DNA from: CAZMSD01 sp964568855
GTDB lineage: Bacteria > CAIWAD01
DNA: 64,000 nt
Assembly: GCA_964568855.1 (NCBI GenBank)
Contig: CAZMSD010000005.1
Coordinates: 1 to 64,000, forward strand
Reading direction: 5' to 3'
Made by a program: the position numbers and the translations under genes. A model generated the notes under the pieces. That model searched no databases and had not been told where the DNA came from. It worked only from the letters and a program-made list of their open reading frames with translations. Shown here in pieces: positions 44,148 through 52,963 of the stretch (the first letter of the stretch is position 1; every line of letters begins with the position of its first letter).

Positions 44148-45577
44148 ACGGTTTTCTTGCTCTGTTTGCCGTTTGCCTGGCGCTGCCGGCGGCCCTGGCG
44201 GAAGCGCTTCCCGGCTCTGTACCGCGATCCGGGGGCGAGTCTGACACGCTCAGGCTGCTGCTCGCGCCACCTCGGTCGCAGGCGCAGGGCGAGGTCCGGT
44301 TGCTGGATGTATCACGAGGAGCAGAGCCGCGAGCCGGGCCGGGCGGCTTCCCCTTCTCCGCGGGCCGCGACTGGCCGCTGCAGCGGTTGCTGGACTCCCT
44401 CGAAGGCCCTGCACTGCTGGAGTTCACGGCCGGCCGTTTCCCGCTGGACCCGGTGGACTTCAGCGATTCGCTCTGCGGCAACTGCGAGGATCCGGGCACG
44501 CCAGCGGCGGCCACGCGCGGTCTTCTGCTCACCGGCCGGAGCCTGGCGTTGCGAGGCGCTTCCCCCGACAGCACGGTATTCGTGACACAAGCCGGCTACG
44601 GCCTGTTCTTCGAGGGCTGCCGGGACTGCGCCCTGGAGGACCTCGCGCTGACCGGCGGAGTCCGGGACCCGGACGAAAACGCCACCGACGCCGCCGTGGT
44701 GGTCCGCGAGAGCGAGGTGACGATCCGCCGCTGCCGGATTTTCGACAACCTGGGGGATCCGGAAACCGTGCGCGAAACGGTAGTGGGCGTGATGGGCATC
44801 GCCGGCCGCGAGAGCGCCCGGATCACCGTGGAGGACTGCCTGATCCGGCGCAACTCCTGGGACGGTATCGCCCTTTACCGGGGGGCCGCCGCCATCATCC
44901 GCGACTGCGTGATCGACGGCGTGGACCGGGCGGTGGGCGCGCAGACCGGCGGCGGTCGCGGGGTGGGCATCGGACTCACCTGGGACAGCCGCGCGCTGCT
45001 CGAGGGCAACCTGGTGAGACGCTACTGGAAGGGCATCGGCGTCTTCGTGGAGGCCCAGGCCGTGATCCAGCGCAACATCGTGGAAGAGGTCCTCACCTGG
45101 GGTCTGGCGCTCTGGGACGCCGGCAAGGGACATCCGCGGGCCTGGATCACGGAGAATGCGATCTACGACACGGGTGCCTGCGGCGCGTCCATCACCTTGG
45201 GCGAGGCGGACGGCTGCCCCGCGGCAGAAGCAGGCTTTCCTTACGATGGAGTGGACCAGGGAATCTTCCAGGCCGCGCCAGGCGGCGAATTCCGCCGCAA
45301 CCTGCTGGTCGGGACGGGCCGGGACGAACGCTACGATTCGCCGGAACGTTACTGTTTCCAGGAAGCCCTGGCGGAGCACGAAGTGCCGGAGAACTTCCCC
45401 ATCGAGGACAACGTGTATCACGACAACCGGGAAGTCGCTGACGAGGGCGCGGGTACACTTCCCGGAGAGCACGACCTGGATCGGGAACGTTTCAAGACCG
45501 AGGCCGCGACTCTGTTGGACGGCCTGGCGTTGAATCCAGCCCTCAAGGGTTCTCTCTTCCTGCGGGATTTCCGCTAG
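44144..45577 (+). CDS. secreted right-handed parallel beta-helix protein
   Basis: 477 residues. Signal peptide about 1-20. From about residue 130, repeated short strands of NosD/pectate-lyase-like type appear: 'GLFFEGCRDCALEDLALTGG', 'VTIRRCRIFDN', 'ITVEDCLIRRNSWDGIALYRG', 'AIIRDCVIDGVDRAVGAQ', 'ALLEGNLVRRYWKGIGVFVEA', 'AVIQRNIVEEV'. The regular asparagine and cysteine positions suggest a ladder. Such folds are carbohydrate-active or structural. No catalytic residues can be assigned and no sorting module is present. The start overlaps the previous stop (ATGA), which ties an exported protein to the MoxR operon. Confidence 0.82.
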   Translation: MNGFLALFAVCLALPAALAEALPGSVPRSGGESDTLRLLLAPPRSQAQGEVRLLDVSRGAEPRAGPGGFPFSAGRDWPLQRLLDSLEGPALLEFTAGRFPLDPVDFSDSLCGNCEDPGTPAAATRGLLLTGRSLALRGASPDSTVFVTQAGYGLFFEGCRDCALEDLALTGGVRDPDENATDAAVVVRESEVTIRRCRIFDNLGDPETVRETVVGVMGIAGRESARITVEDCLIRRNSWDGIALYRGAAAIIRDCVIDGVDRAVGAQTGGGRGVGIGLTWDSRALLEGNLVRRYWKGIGVFVEAQAVIQRNIVEEVLTWGLALWDAGKGHPRAWITENAIYDTGACGASITLGEADGCPAAEAGFPYDGVDQGIFQAAPGGEFRRNLLVGTGRDERYDSPERYCFQEALAEHEVPENFPIEDNVYHDNREVADEGAGTLPGEHDLDRERFKTEAATLLDGLALNPALKGSLFLRDFR

Positions 45578-46018
45578 GCTTCATTCAAGATCCTGCGATG
45601 TCACTCGCGTTCATTGAAGCTGTGGGACACAGGATAGCGTCGGCCAGCAACAGGTGTTACAATCGCTGGCTGAACAACATATCCAGCTTAGGTGATGAGT
45701 CCCACGTCCGGGAGAAGCCCCAGGATGGTGCATTTGCATGGCAGAGCGCTATGCATTTTGCTAACTAATCACCCAACACAGTCCACAGAGTCCTCCTCGA
45801 CCGTTAACCACTTGCCGGACTCCGTACTGCTGCACAGCTGGCATACCTGTTGGCAAGCACACATCGATCGCCTCGGCGAGGTCTCTATCGTTCATCTGCT
45901 TAGAATCTATGGACTCACTGAAGTACTGAACTGAAGCGGTGATGGAAAGCAGTGTCATGGTGATCCCATGTTCCAATCCGAACGGGACACGATCTTCCAC
46001 AACTAGGGAGGGCGAAAG
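45578..46018. other. 441-bp AT-richer intergenic region
   Basis: This region separates the MoxR operon from the first tandem paralog and is less GC-rich than its surroundings. A reverse-strand reading frame (45761-45958, about 65 codons) and a forward one (45692-45934) exist but have no ribosome-binding site or recognisable motif. One GTGTTAC variant heptamer is at 45654. No terminator or RNA gene is convincing. It probably holds the promoter of the 46019 gene. Confidence 0.5.
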
Positions 46019-47728
46019 ATGAAATTGAGAGTTCTCTTGCGGGTGCTGCCCCTGGTTCCGCTTGTCTTCTCGGCGCCCGCCCAGGCGGCCTGGATCACCG
46101 GTGTCCTGTCCAACTTCGACGTGCGCAATATCACCGTCGAGAACGCAGACGATTTCCACCTGATCATCGACAGCGTTTCCTGCACCGACATCATCGACGG
46201 CTACGATCCGCCAGACTGGGTTTTCAGCTGCCTCGATCTGCCGGAGGGAGGCCTGGTGGTTTCCTGGCAAAGTCTCACCGACTTGGTGCTCAGCACGGAA
46301 ACGCGCCATTTCGGCGTGGAGTTCGAAGGCAATCCCCAGTTCCGCGTCCGGGCAGCATACTGGACCTATGAGGGCAGGATTCTCTTCCCCTGGATCAGTT
46401 TCGTCAACCAGCGCTGGGAGGACAGTATGGAATGCTGGGTCGACGATCTCCTGGACGGATATCCACGCCTACTGAACCTGGAAGTAACAATCAGCAATCG
46501 CGATTTCGCCTGGTCCGACACCGTGATCCAGCTATCTGATTTGACCTGGGAAACAACAGAACCGCTGTATTGGACGACCGGCATCCAATGGGAGGACATC
46601 CCCAATGACCCTGAGTATGAATCCCTGCTTGAGATTCCTTCTCCCGGCTGGCCGATAGGAGGCACCTTGGTACGCTACGACTTGTGGAAACCAGGTTTCA
46701 TCGATCAAGCCGCAATCTTCACCAACGAAGTTCTCTGGGATTCCACCGGCATAATTGAGAGCATGCTATCCGGCTTCGAGGTGATCAATTTCACCGACTA
46801 CTGTGTGGACGCTTTTCATCTCTCGCTGAGGGGCGTGATCACCACCGACTTCGCGAATTCGCCCAACGACTTCTACGCCCCTTCAGGCTGGTCGGTGGTC
46901 TGCGCCGATCACACGGACGGCGGGGGTTGCGATATCGCCTGGACAGTTACGCCGGGGAGCTGTCTCGAGCCGGAAGAATATGAGTGGTTTCAACTCGGGT
47001 TCGGTCTGGAAGGCGTTCCCTGGTTCCAGGTGCGCGCCGCATGGTGGGCTTCGGAAGGCATTCCTGTTTCGCCGCTCCTCGAGTTCGTCAACCAGATCTG
47101 GTATGAAAGTCAAGTAGCATTCGAAACCATCAACGTGTTACAAGGCTACGATCGCGTTCAAGAAATAGCCGGCATGCAAATAGGCATCTTCACTGGTCGT
47201 GAATTCGCCTACCCGGAAGGTCAACCGATTCCGTTGGATATGCTGACCTGGGAAGAGACCGCCTACCTGGACTGGCAACTCGCTGACCAGGGCACGCCGT
47301 CAATTCCGCCGGATCCGGAATATTCCGATGCGTATCGTTTCGAGCCTTGGATGACGGAGGACCGTGAGGCCCTGCTGATTCGTTACGAAACCTGGGATTC
47401 AGACGACAACATGCAGGTACGCTTCACCAACGAAGCGCTGATCGCGACTTCTGCGCCACCACCTCCTGAAGACTTGCGGATCCAGTTCATGGGCATGGCG
47501 GAACCCGACGTGATGCATTTCCGGCTGGAATGGACGCCACCTCTGCCGATCGACCTGAGATACAACATTATCCAAAGGGAGGATTTCTATGATCCGGCAT
47601 TCTGGTGGCAGGTCGGCTGGACCACCGACACATTCTACGATCTGTTTCTGCCCATCGAACACACACCCTGGTCCAACAGGTTGATCGGCTTCCACGTGAC
47701 GGCGGAACACCAGATGCGTTCGCAATAG
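46019..47728 (+). CDS. secreted protein of unrecognised family, tandem paralog A
   Basis: 569 residues. The signal peptide ends near residue 24 (FSAPAQAA). Two homologous halves follow. Each starts 'GxLSxFxVxNxT...DDFH' with a D/T-x-x-x-x-YxPP-x-W turn and contains 'FRVRAAYWT...FVNQxW' and 'REFAxPEGxPIPLxxLTWExT'; half 1 is about 26-245 and half 2 about 246-470. A C-terminal fibronectin-like strand set (about 480-569, 'LRIQFMGMAEPDVMHFRLEWTPP') has no sorting signature. It is acidic, very Trp/Asp-rich and presumably beta-sandwich. GGGAGGGCG precedes the ATG. Base composition is less GC-rich than in paralog B. No known family or function is recognised. Confidence 0.75.
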   Translation: MKLRVLLRVLPLVPLVFSAPAQAAWITGVLSNFDVRNITVENADDFHLIIDSVSCTDIIDGYDPPDWVFSCLDLPEGGLVVSWQSLTDLVLSTETRHFGVEFEGNPQFRVRAAYWTYEGRILFPWISFVNQRWEDSMECWVDDLLDGYPRLLNLEVTISNRDFAWSDTVIQLSDLTWETTEPLYWTTGIQWEDIPNDPEYESLLEIPSPGWPIGGTLVRYDLWKPGFIDQAAIFTNEVLWDSTGIIESMLSGFEVINFTDYCVDAFHLSLRGVITTDFANSPNDFYAPSGWSVVCADHTDGGGCDIAWTVTPGSCLEPEEYEWFQLGFGLEGVPWFQVRAAWWASEGIPVSPLLEFVNQIWYESQVAFETINVLQGYDRVQEIAGMQIGIFTGREFAYPEGQPIPLDMLTWEETAYLDWQLADQGTPSIPPDPEYSDAYRFEPWMTEDREALLIRYETWDSDDNMQVRFTNEALIATSAPPPPEDLRIQFMGMAEPDVMHFRLEWTPPLPIDLRYNIIQREDFYDPAFWWQVGWTTDTFYDLFLPIEHTPWSNRLIGFHVTAEHQMRSQ

Positions 47729-48123
47729 CGGACCGAGGTTACGGAATCATCCGATAAGCGACCTGTCTCATATCCAACAACCACAGCCCGATATTGAACA
47801 TAAAGTTGTCAATGATGGCACATTCGTCAATGATTGTCGATTTTCAAAGCTGAAGGTGCCGGCTGGCATTCGGTATGAATTTTGCTCATTTTTCGGCATC
47901 CCGGTTCCGCGGTGCCTTCATCGAGGCTCCCCCTGCATCGTCCGCACCGCGAAGCCGCACAGCATAATCAAGCGTCTCGACTCGACCCCTGCCCCTCACC
48001 ATGGTTCGATCCGTCCCGGAAGACCCTCGTCCGGAGCTGCGGATTGAATGGAGATATGAACCGGATGCGTCGGAGGTCCGTTCCGGACGGCAAACCGACG
48101 TTTTTCAACGTAGGAGGGGAACC
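47729..48123. other. 395-bp intergenic region between the tandem paralogs
   Basis: AT-richer than coding DNA. A short direct repeat (GTCAATGAT, near 47808 and 47826) overlaps a weak TTGTCA-17-AATGAT promoter-like pair. AGGAGGGG lies just before the paralog B start. No terminator hairpin, tRNA or convincing small gene is seen. Confidence 0.45.
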
Positions 48124-49799
48124 ATGAGAAGCAAATTCACCTGGCTGGCGACGCTCATCGCGCTGCTCTTTTCTCGGCGGCCGCCCAGGCCGCCTGGGTC
48201 ACCGGCGTCCTGTCGAACTTCGATGTGAGCAATTTCACCGACACGGACGCCAACGACTTCCACGTGATCATCGACAGCGTGACCTGCGCCGACATCATCG
48301 GAACCTACGATCCGCCCGACTGGGTTTTCACCTGCGTCGACCTGCCCGGCGGGGGAGTTGTCGTTTCCTGGAGGAGCTTGATCGACATCGTGCCCGTCTA
48401 CGACGTCCGCCATTTCGGGGTGGAATTCGTAGGCAATCCTCAGTTCCGGGTGCGAGCCGCCTTCTGGACCTTGGACGGGAGAGTTCTCTACCCCTGGATC
48501 AGCTTCGTCAACCAGCGCTGGGAGGAAAGCGCCGAATGCTGGGTCGGCGACCTGGTGGACGGCTACCCGCCCATGGTGGAGCCCACGGTAATCATCGAGC
48601 GCGAGTTCGCCTGGGCCGACATCCCGATCCCCCTGTCCGAACTGACCCGTGAAGGCACGGCATGGCTGGATTGGCAGCCGGGCATGGGACCGGAACCCAT
48701 ACCCAACGATCCCTGGTACGAGTCCCCGATGGAGATACCTGCACCGCCCTGGCCGATCGGCGGGACCCTGGTCCGTTACGACGTGATACAGCCGGACAAC
48801 CTGCTGCCCGCCGTGCTGTTCACCAACGAGGTGCTCTGGGATCCCGGCGGGATCATGATGGGCATGCTCTCCAATTTCGACGTGATCAATCTCACCGATT
48901 ACTGCGTGGACGACTTCCATATCTCGCTCAGGGGGGTGACCTGCGCTGATATCGTGGATTACTATGTACCCATGGGCTGGATCGTGGAATGCGTGGATCA
49001 CCCGGACGGCGGCGGCTGCGACATCACCTGGGTGGTGGAGATCGGCACCTGCGTGGAGCCGGGCGAGATGGTCCACTTCGGCATCGGCCTGATGGGCGTG
49101 CCCTGGTTCCAGGTGCGCGCGGCCTACTGGACCTGGGCCGGCGTGCCCATTCCACCCTTCGTCGAGTTCGTCAACCAGGTCTGGTGGGAAGGGATGCTGC
49201 CCTTCTCGACCATCGACGTTGTGCAGGGTTACGATCCCATTGTTGATCCCACAGGCATGTGGATGCGACGCGACTTCGCCTTCCCGGAAGGCCCTCCCAT
49301 TCCTTTGGAGGAGCTGACCTGGGAAGACACGGCCTACCTGGAATGGATGCCGGCAGACCTGGACTGGTTCATGGTCCCGCCGGATCCGAGCTACTCCAAC
49401 GAATTCCGCTTCGAGCCCTGGATGACCGAGGGCCGCGAGGCCCTGCTGATCCGCTACGAGACATGGGATAACTACGAGAACCTGCAGGTGCGCTTCACCA
49501 ACGAGGCCCTGATCTCACCCTCGGCGCCGCCGCCCATCAACGATCTCAGGATTCGGTACATAGGGATGTTTATTCCCGATCTGATGCACTTCCTGCTCGA
49601 GTGGACGCCCTCGCAGCCCATCGAGCAGTGGTACACGATCTACCAGATGACGGATCCCTACGATCCGGCCACGGCACTGCCCATCGGCTGGACCACGGAC
49701 AGCTTCTTCGACGTCTTCGTGCCGGTGGAAAACGAGCCCGGTCACAACCAGATGATGTTCTACTACGTGACGGCGGACGACGAGCTGCCTTCGCATTAG
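48124..49799 (+). CDS. secreted protein of unrecognised family, tandem paralog B (frameshift in signal peptide)
   Basis: The protein matches paralog A along its whole length: two internal repeats, then the fibronectin-like tail ('LRIRYIGMFIPDLMHFLLEWTPSQPIE'). The ATG at 48124 has a strong AGGAGGGG and starts a signal peptide (MRSKFTWLATLIALLF). The frame breaks at the T run 48169-48172: continuing in frame gives a stop at 48226-48228, while the -1 frame gives 'SAAAQAAWVTGVLSNFDV', matching paralog A. Relative to A there are two extra T bases. The remaining open frame from GTG 48225 lacks any export signal. Assembly error, a recent inactivating mutation or slippage are all possible. The two paralogs probably act at the cell surface; function unknown. 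Confidence 0.7.
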
Positions 49800-49933
49800 T
49801 AGAAAAGTGGACCGGTTCGCATGAATCGGTTCACTGAGCCCGGGCGGTGCCCCTCCGCCGCCCGGACTTGATCGAGTGAATATCAGCCCTGGAGAGCCTG
49901 TTCCGGCAGGCGCCCGGGATAACGTCCGAACAG

Positions 49934-49962
49934 AGAGGCTGTCTCACGGTGAGACAGCCTCT
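49934..49962. terminator. 14-bp perfect inverted repeat between convergent genes
   Basis: AGAGGCTGTCTCAC (49934-49947) and GTGAGACAGCCTCT (49949-49962) are exact reverse complements separated by one base. The hairpin lies between the converging paralog B and LamG genes, so it is a candidate bidirectional terminator. The flanks have no T run. The strength of the stem could also reflect a small mobile hairpin. Confidence 0.5.
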
Positions 49963-50035
49963 TGCCCTCTGACGAAGAATCGACTTGTCGACCTCCGCCG
50001 AACTTCGACGCTCGATCCGGGGATTCCCGGAAGCA

Positions 50036-50938
50036 TCATTCGGTGTAGAAAACGCGCCAGAAATACCACGGTCCATCGCGGGTGTCGATCACTGACAGGA
50101 TGGAGCCATCCCCGGCCAAAGAATCGCCTAGGTCAACCCAGGATTGCCGGTCATCGCTGCCCTGCAGTTGGTATTGAAGCCCTTCCCAGGAAGGAAACGT
50201 CAACTCGAACTGGTTCTCGCCCAGGTACTGGATGTGCAGTTCCGGAGGAGAGCCCAGTACCGACAACAGAAGCACTTCATCCGGAGTCAGCAGACGGTTA
50301 TAGATCCGAACCTCATCCAGATCGCCGAAGAAGGCGTGGTTGTCCCCGGTGAAGCCGCCCATGAAAAAATCGTCCTGCGAGGCCCCGATGGCTCCAGTGG
50401 AGAGTACCGCGCTCTGCTGGAAACCGTTCACGTAGAGCCTGACCGTATCCGCGGCGGCATCGCGGGTCGTGGCAAGATGGATCCAGCTCCCGGTGTCTGG
50501 GATGTGGTCGAAAACCGCGTACTCCCACGAATTGCCGTTGTCATGGGTGAACATCACGGCCAGGGACGCGAGGATCTCGTCGTAGTGAAATCCCCAGGAG
50601 TTCACCTTGTGCACCAGGATGTCGTCTTCATCGAAGGTATCTCCCCGCACCCAGAGGGAGATCGAGAGATCGCCCGTGATGTCCAGCGTGGGATCGTCGC
50701 TCACCCTGAGGTAGTCGTTTAAACCATCGAAATGGTATGCGGAATGCAGTCGGCCGTGGCGGTCGGCGGCAAGCGTAGCTCCATGAACCGTCGCGTGATT
50801 ATCGTTCCCACTGACATCCTGCGCATTCCCGTCGAAGGGATAGTGGGCTGCCAGCCCGTCCGTCAAGGATGCGGAAACGGTTCCGGACGTCAATATCGCC
50901 GCTATGCACGTCAGCAGGTATGTGCCTTGTCTTCGCAT
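50036..50938 (-). CDS. secreted LamG-domain protein
   Basis: 300 residues. Signal peptide about 1-23. The LamG/concanavalin domain spans about 25-215 and includes 'GLAAHYPFDGNAQDVSGNDNHATVHGAT', 'DLSISLWVRGD', 'GSWIHLATTRDAAADTVRLYVNG' and 'GDLDEVRIYNRLLTPDEV', the standard diagnostic strands. The C-terminal 75 residues (PPELHIQYLGENQFELTFPSWEGLQYQLQGSDD) look like a fibronectin-like unit, as in many exported FCB proteins, but no sorting motif is present. Glycan or protein binding is the usual role. It lies at the downstream end of the secretome cluster. Confidence 0.87.
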   Translation of the reverse strand: MRRQGTYLLTCIAAILTSGTVSASLTDGLAAHYPFDGNAQDVSGNDNHATVHGATLAADRHGRLHSAYHFDGLNDYLRVSDDPTLDITGDLSISLWVRGDTFDEDDILVHKVNSWGFHYDEILASLAVMFTHDNGNSWEYAVFDHIPDTGSWIHLATTRDAAADTVRLYVNGFQQSAVLSTGAIGASQDDFFMGGFTGDNHAFFGDLDEVRIYNRLLTPDEVLLLSVLGSPPELHIQYLGENQFELTFPSWEGLQYQLQGSDDRQSWVDLGDSLAGDGSILSVIDTRDGPWYFWRVFYTE

Positions 50939-51042
50939 TTTGGAATCCTCAGGTTGTGGCTGATCCGAGAACGAGCCGCGATCCGAAGATCGCGGCCCGT
51001 ATCCATGGAATTACCCTGTATTACATATCATCCGGTCCGCGT

Positions 51043-52950
51043 TCACGGTATCTCCGCGGTCACGTAGTAATACATCTGATTGTCGGTGGACAGCACGCCG
51101 GAGTCCGTCCAGGTATTGGTCGCCGGCGTTGCCGCCAGCACCCAGCCGCTGTAGGCCAGCGAGCTGCGGTAGACATTGTAATACGCGGCGCCGGCCTGCG
51201 TGTTCCAGTCGAGCCTGGCGTCGAGACCCAGAACGGTGATCGTTAGGTTCAGGGGTGCCGTGATCACGGTGATCTGGCCGTCGCCGAACTGCACCACCGG
51301 ACTGCCCTCGTTGTAGAGGAAGTCCTGCAGATCCAGGGGAAAGACCGCGCCCACTGCGGCCAGCGAATCGATCTCGAAGCGCATGTAGACCAGTTGCGTG
51401 CCCGGGTCGGTGATTTCGGGACCCGCTGCCGCGGCGCTCAGCTGGCCGTCCTCGTCGTTCCAGAAGAACTCGCTCCATGCGTCGCACAGGGTGCCCGTGG
51501 CTTCGAATCCGTCGAAAGTGATCAGGGCCGGATCGTAGTCCAGCTCGAATTCCCAGGACTCGACCGCCATGGCATGCACCGGGTCGGTGATTATCGGCAC
51601 CAGCACCGGTTCTCCGGCGACGCCGCCCACGCTGCCGACCTGTACGTCCACGTCGTAGACGCTGATCACGCCGGTGGTATCACCGACGCTCAGCGGGTCC
51701 ACGGCATGTACCTTGGTCCAGCCTCCGGAGTGGGCAGTGAAGAGGCCCGCGCCGTCCACCGTTCCCACGGAGGGATAGAAGCTGCCCCAGGTCAAGGGAC
51801 CGTTGGGCGTACCCACGACGGTGAAAAGTTGAGTCTGCCCGGCCTTCAAATAGGCTGTGTTGGGCGTCAGGTAGAAATCGTTGGTGGCGGCCATGGAAAT
51901 GTAACCGGAAGCCAGGCGCGTGGTGTAGGCTTCATCGAAATAGGCTTCCTCAGCATCGGGCGAAGTATTGATCGCACCGCCCGGCGCAGTGTCGATCACC
52001 AGGCGGATCAGTTCTCCGCCGGCGTTGATGGAATCTCCGGCGGCGGCAGCCGCTGCGACCCGGACGCGGTTGCCGTTTTGCTGGCTGTAGACGGCGCTCC
52101 AGGTCTCCGAGAGAGTACCCGTCGTCTCAAGGCCGCTCAGCGTGAACCGGCTGCTCTCCAGGTCCACTTCGAATTCGTAACTCGAAAAGGCGCGCGAGGC
52201 GGGATTGCTCAGATCAATCGGTAATATCACGGTCTCGCCCGCGGTACCCGAAACCGTACCCGGTTCCAGGTGGAAGGTGCGGATGGTGATCGATCCGCCC
52301 TGGCCTTCGAGTCCGGCGTCGTCCAGCGCATGCACGCGGTTCGTGCCCTGATCCAGCGCGGTGAACAGCCCGCCGGCGTCCACGCTTCCGGAAACCGGGT
52401 CCTCCACGGACCATTGCAGTGGCGGCGTGTAACCGCCGCTGACCCAATAGAGCTCCGTCTCGGCGATGATCAGTTCCACGGCGCTGCTCGGGTACACGGC
52501 CAGCGTCGGTGGCAGGGTGTGGGTGAAGTATCCGTCCTCCAGAGTCGGCGTAATGGCGCCTTCGTTGACGATTGCGTCCGTGAAGGACATCCAGCCCGAT
52601 CCCTGGATCTCGGCTTGAATCGTAAAGAGAATCCCACTGCCGGCCATTTCCTCGTCGTCGGCCGCCGCCACCGACAAGGCATCGCCGTCGGGATTGAAGC
52701 TGAAATCGGCTCCCCAGCCCTCGAGCAGTCCCCCCGTCAGGTCGGTTCCAGTGACCACCCAGTATCCGGGAAAATCAAGCTCCAGTTCGAAGGAGACCAC
52801 GCCTTCGCCGACGCCGAAATCGCCCAGCACGGGAATCGAGAACAAGGTTCCGTTTTCCGCCGTCACCGAAGTGTCCGGCAGGGTGAAGGTGACCGCCCGC
52901 AGGCCTGCCAGGGGCAGGAGGAGCAGCACCAGTAGAGTTTTCCAGCGCAT
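51043..52950 (-). CDS. secreted triple-cohesin-like protein with Ig-like linkers and FN3 tail
   Basis: 635 residues. Signal peptide about 1-19. Three cohesin-like domains (about 20-140, 235-350, 425-545) share 'AGETVxxPI...SFEFELDFD...LxGxxxTGxLxxxW...LxxAAA' and 'GxLxxxxF'. Between them are two bacterial Ig-like linkers, each with a 'GxVDxxGLFTA...G...VHAxD' pattern (about 145-225, 355-420). A fibronectin III-like tail ends 'YYNVYRSSLAYSGW...YYYVTAEIP'. Cohesins bind dockerins; the gene 13 bp upstream encodes a protein with a dockerin, so the two may form a scaffold pair. Domain assignment rests on visible patterns only. Confidence 0.75.
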   Translation of the reverse strand: MRWKTLLVLLLLPLAGLRAVTFTLPDTSVTAENGTLFSIPVLGDFGVGEGVVSFELELDFPGYWVVTGTDLTGGLLEGWGADFSFNPDGDALSVAAADDEEMAGSGILFTIQAEIQGSGWMSFTDAIVNEGAITPTLEDGYFTHTLPPTLAVYPSSAVELIIAETELYWVSGGYTPPLQWSVEDPVSGSVDAGGLFTALDQGTNRVHALDDAGLEGQGGSITIRTFHLEPGTVSGTAGETVILPIDLSNPASRAFSSYEFEVDLESSRFTLSGLETTGTLSETWSAVYSQQNGNRVRVAAAAAAGDSINAGGELIRLVIDTAPGGAINTSPDAEEAYFDEAYTTRLASGYISMAATNDFYLTPNTAYLKAGQTQLFTVVGTPNGPLTWGSFYPSVGTVDGAGLFTAHSGGWTKVHAVDPLSVGDTTGVISVYDVDVQVGSVGGVAGEPVLVPIITDPVHAMAVESWEFELDYDPALITFDGFEATGTLCDAWSEFFWNDEDGQLSAAAAGPEITDPGTQLVYMRFEIDSLAAVGAVFPLDLQDFLYNEGSPVVQFGDGQITVITAPLNLTITVLGLDARLDWNTQAGAAYYNVYRSSLAYSGWVLAATPATNTWTDSGVLSTDNQMYYYVTAEIP

Positions 52951-52963
52951 GGTCGGCTCCTTC

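Noticed and set aside
45761..45958. Possible 65-codon reverse-strand gene in the gap after the MoxR operon
   Set aside because: No Shine-Dalgarno sequence, no recognisable motif and no supporting terminator; kept only as a note in the intergenic entry.
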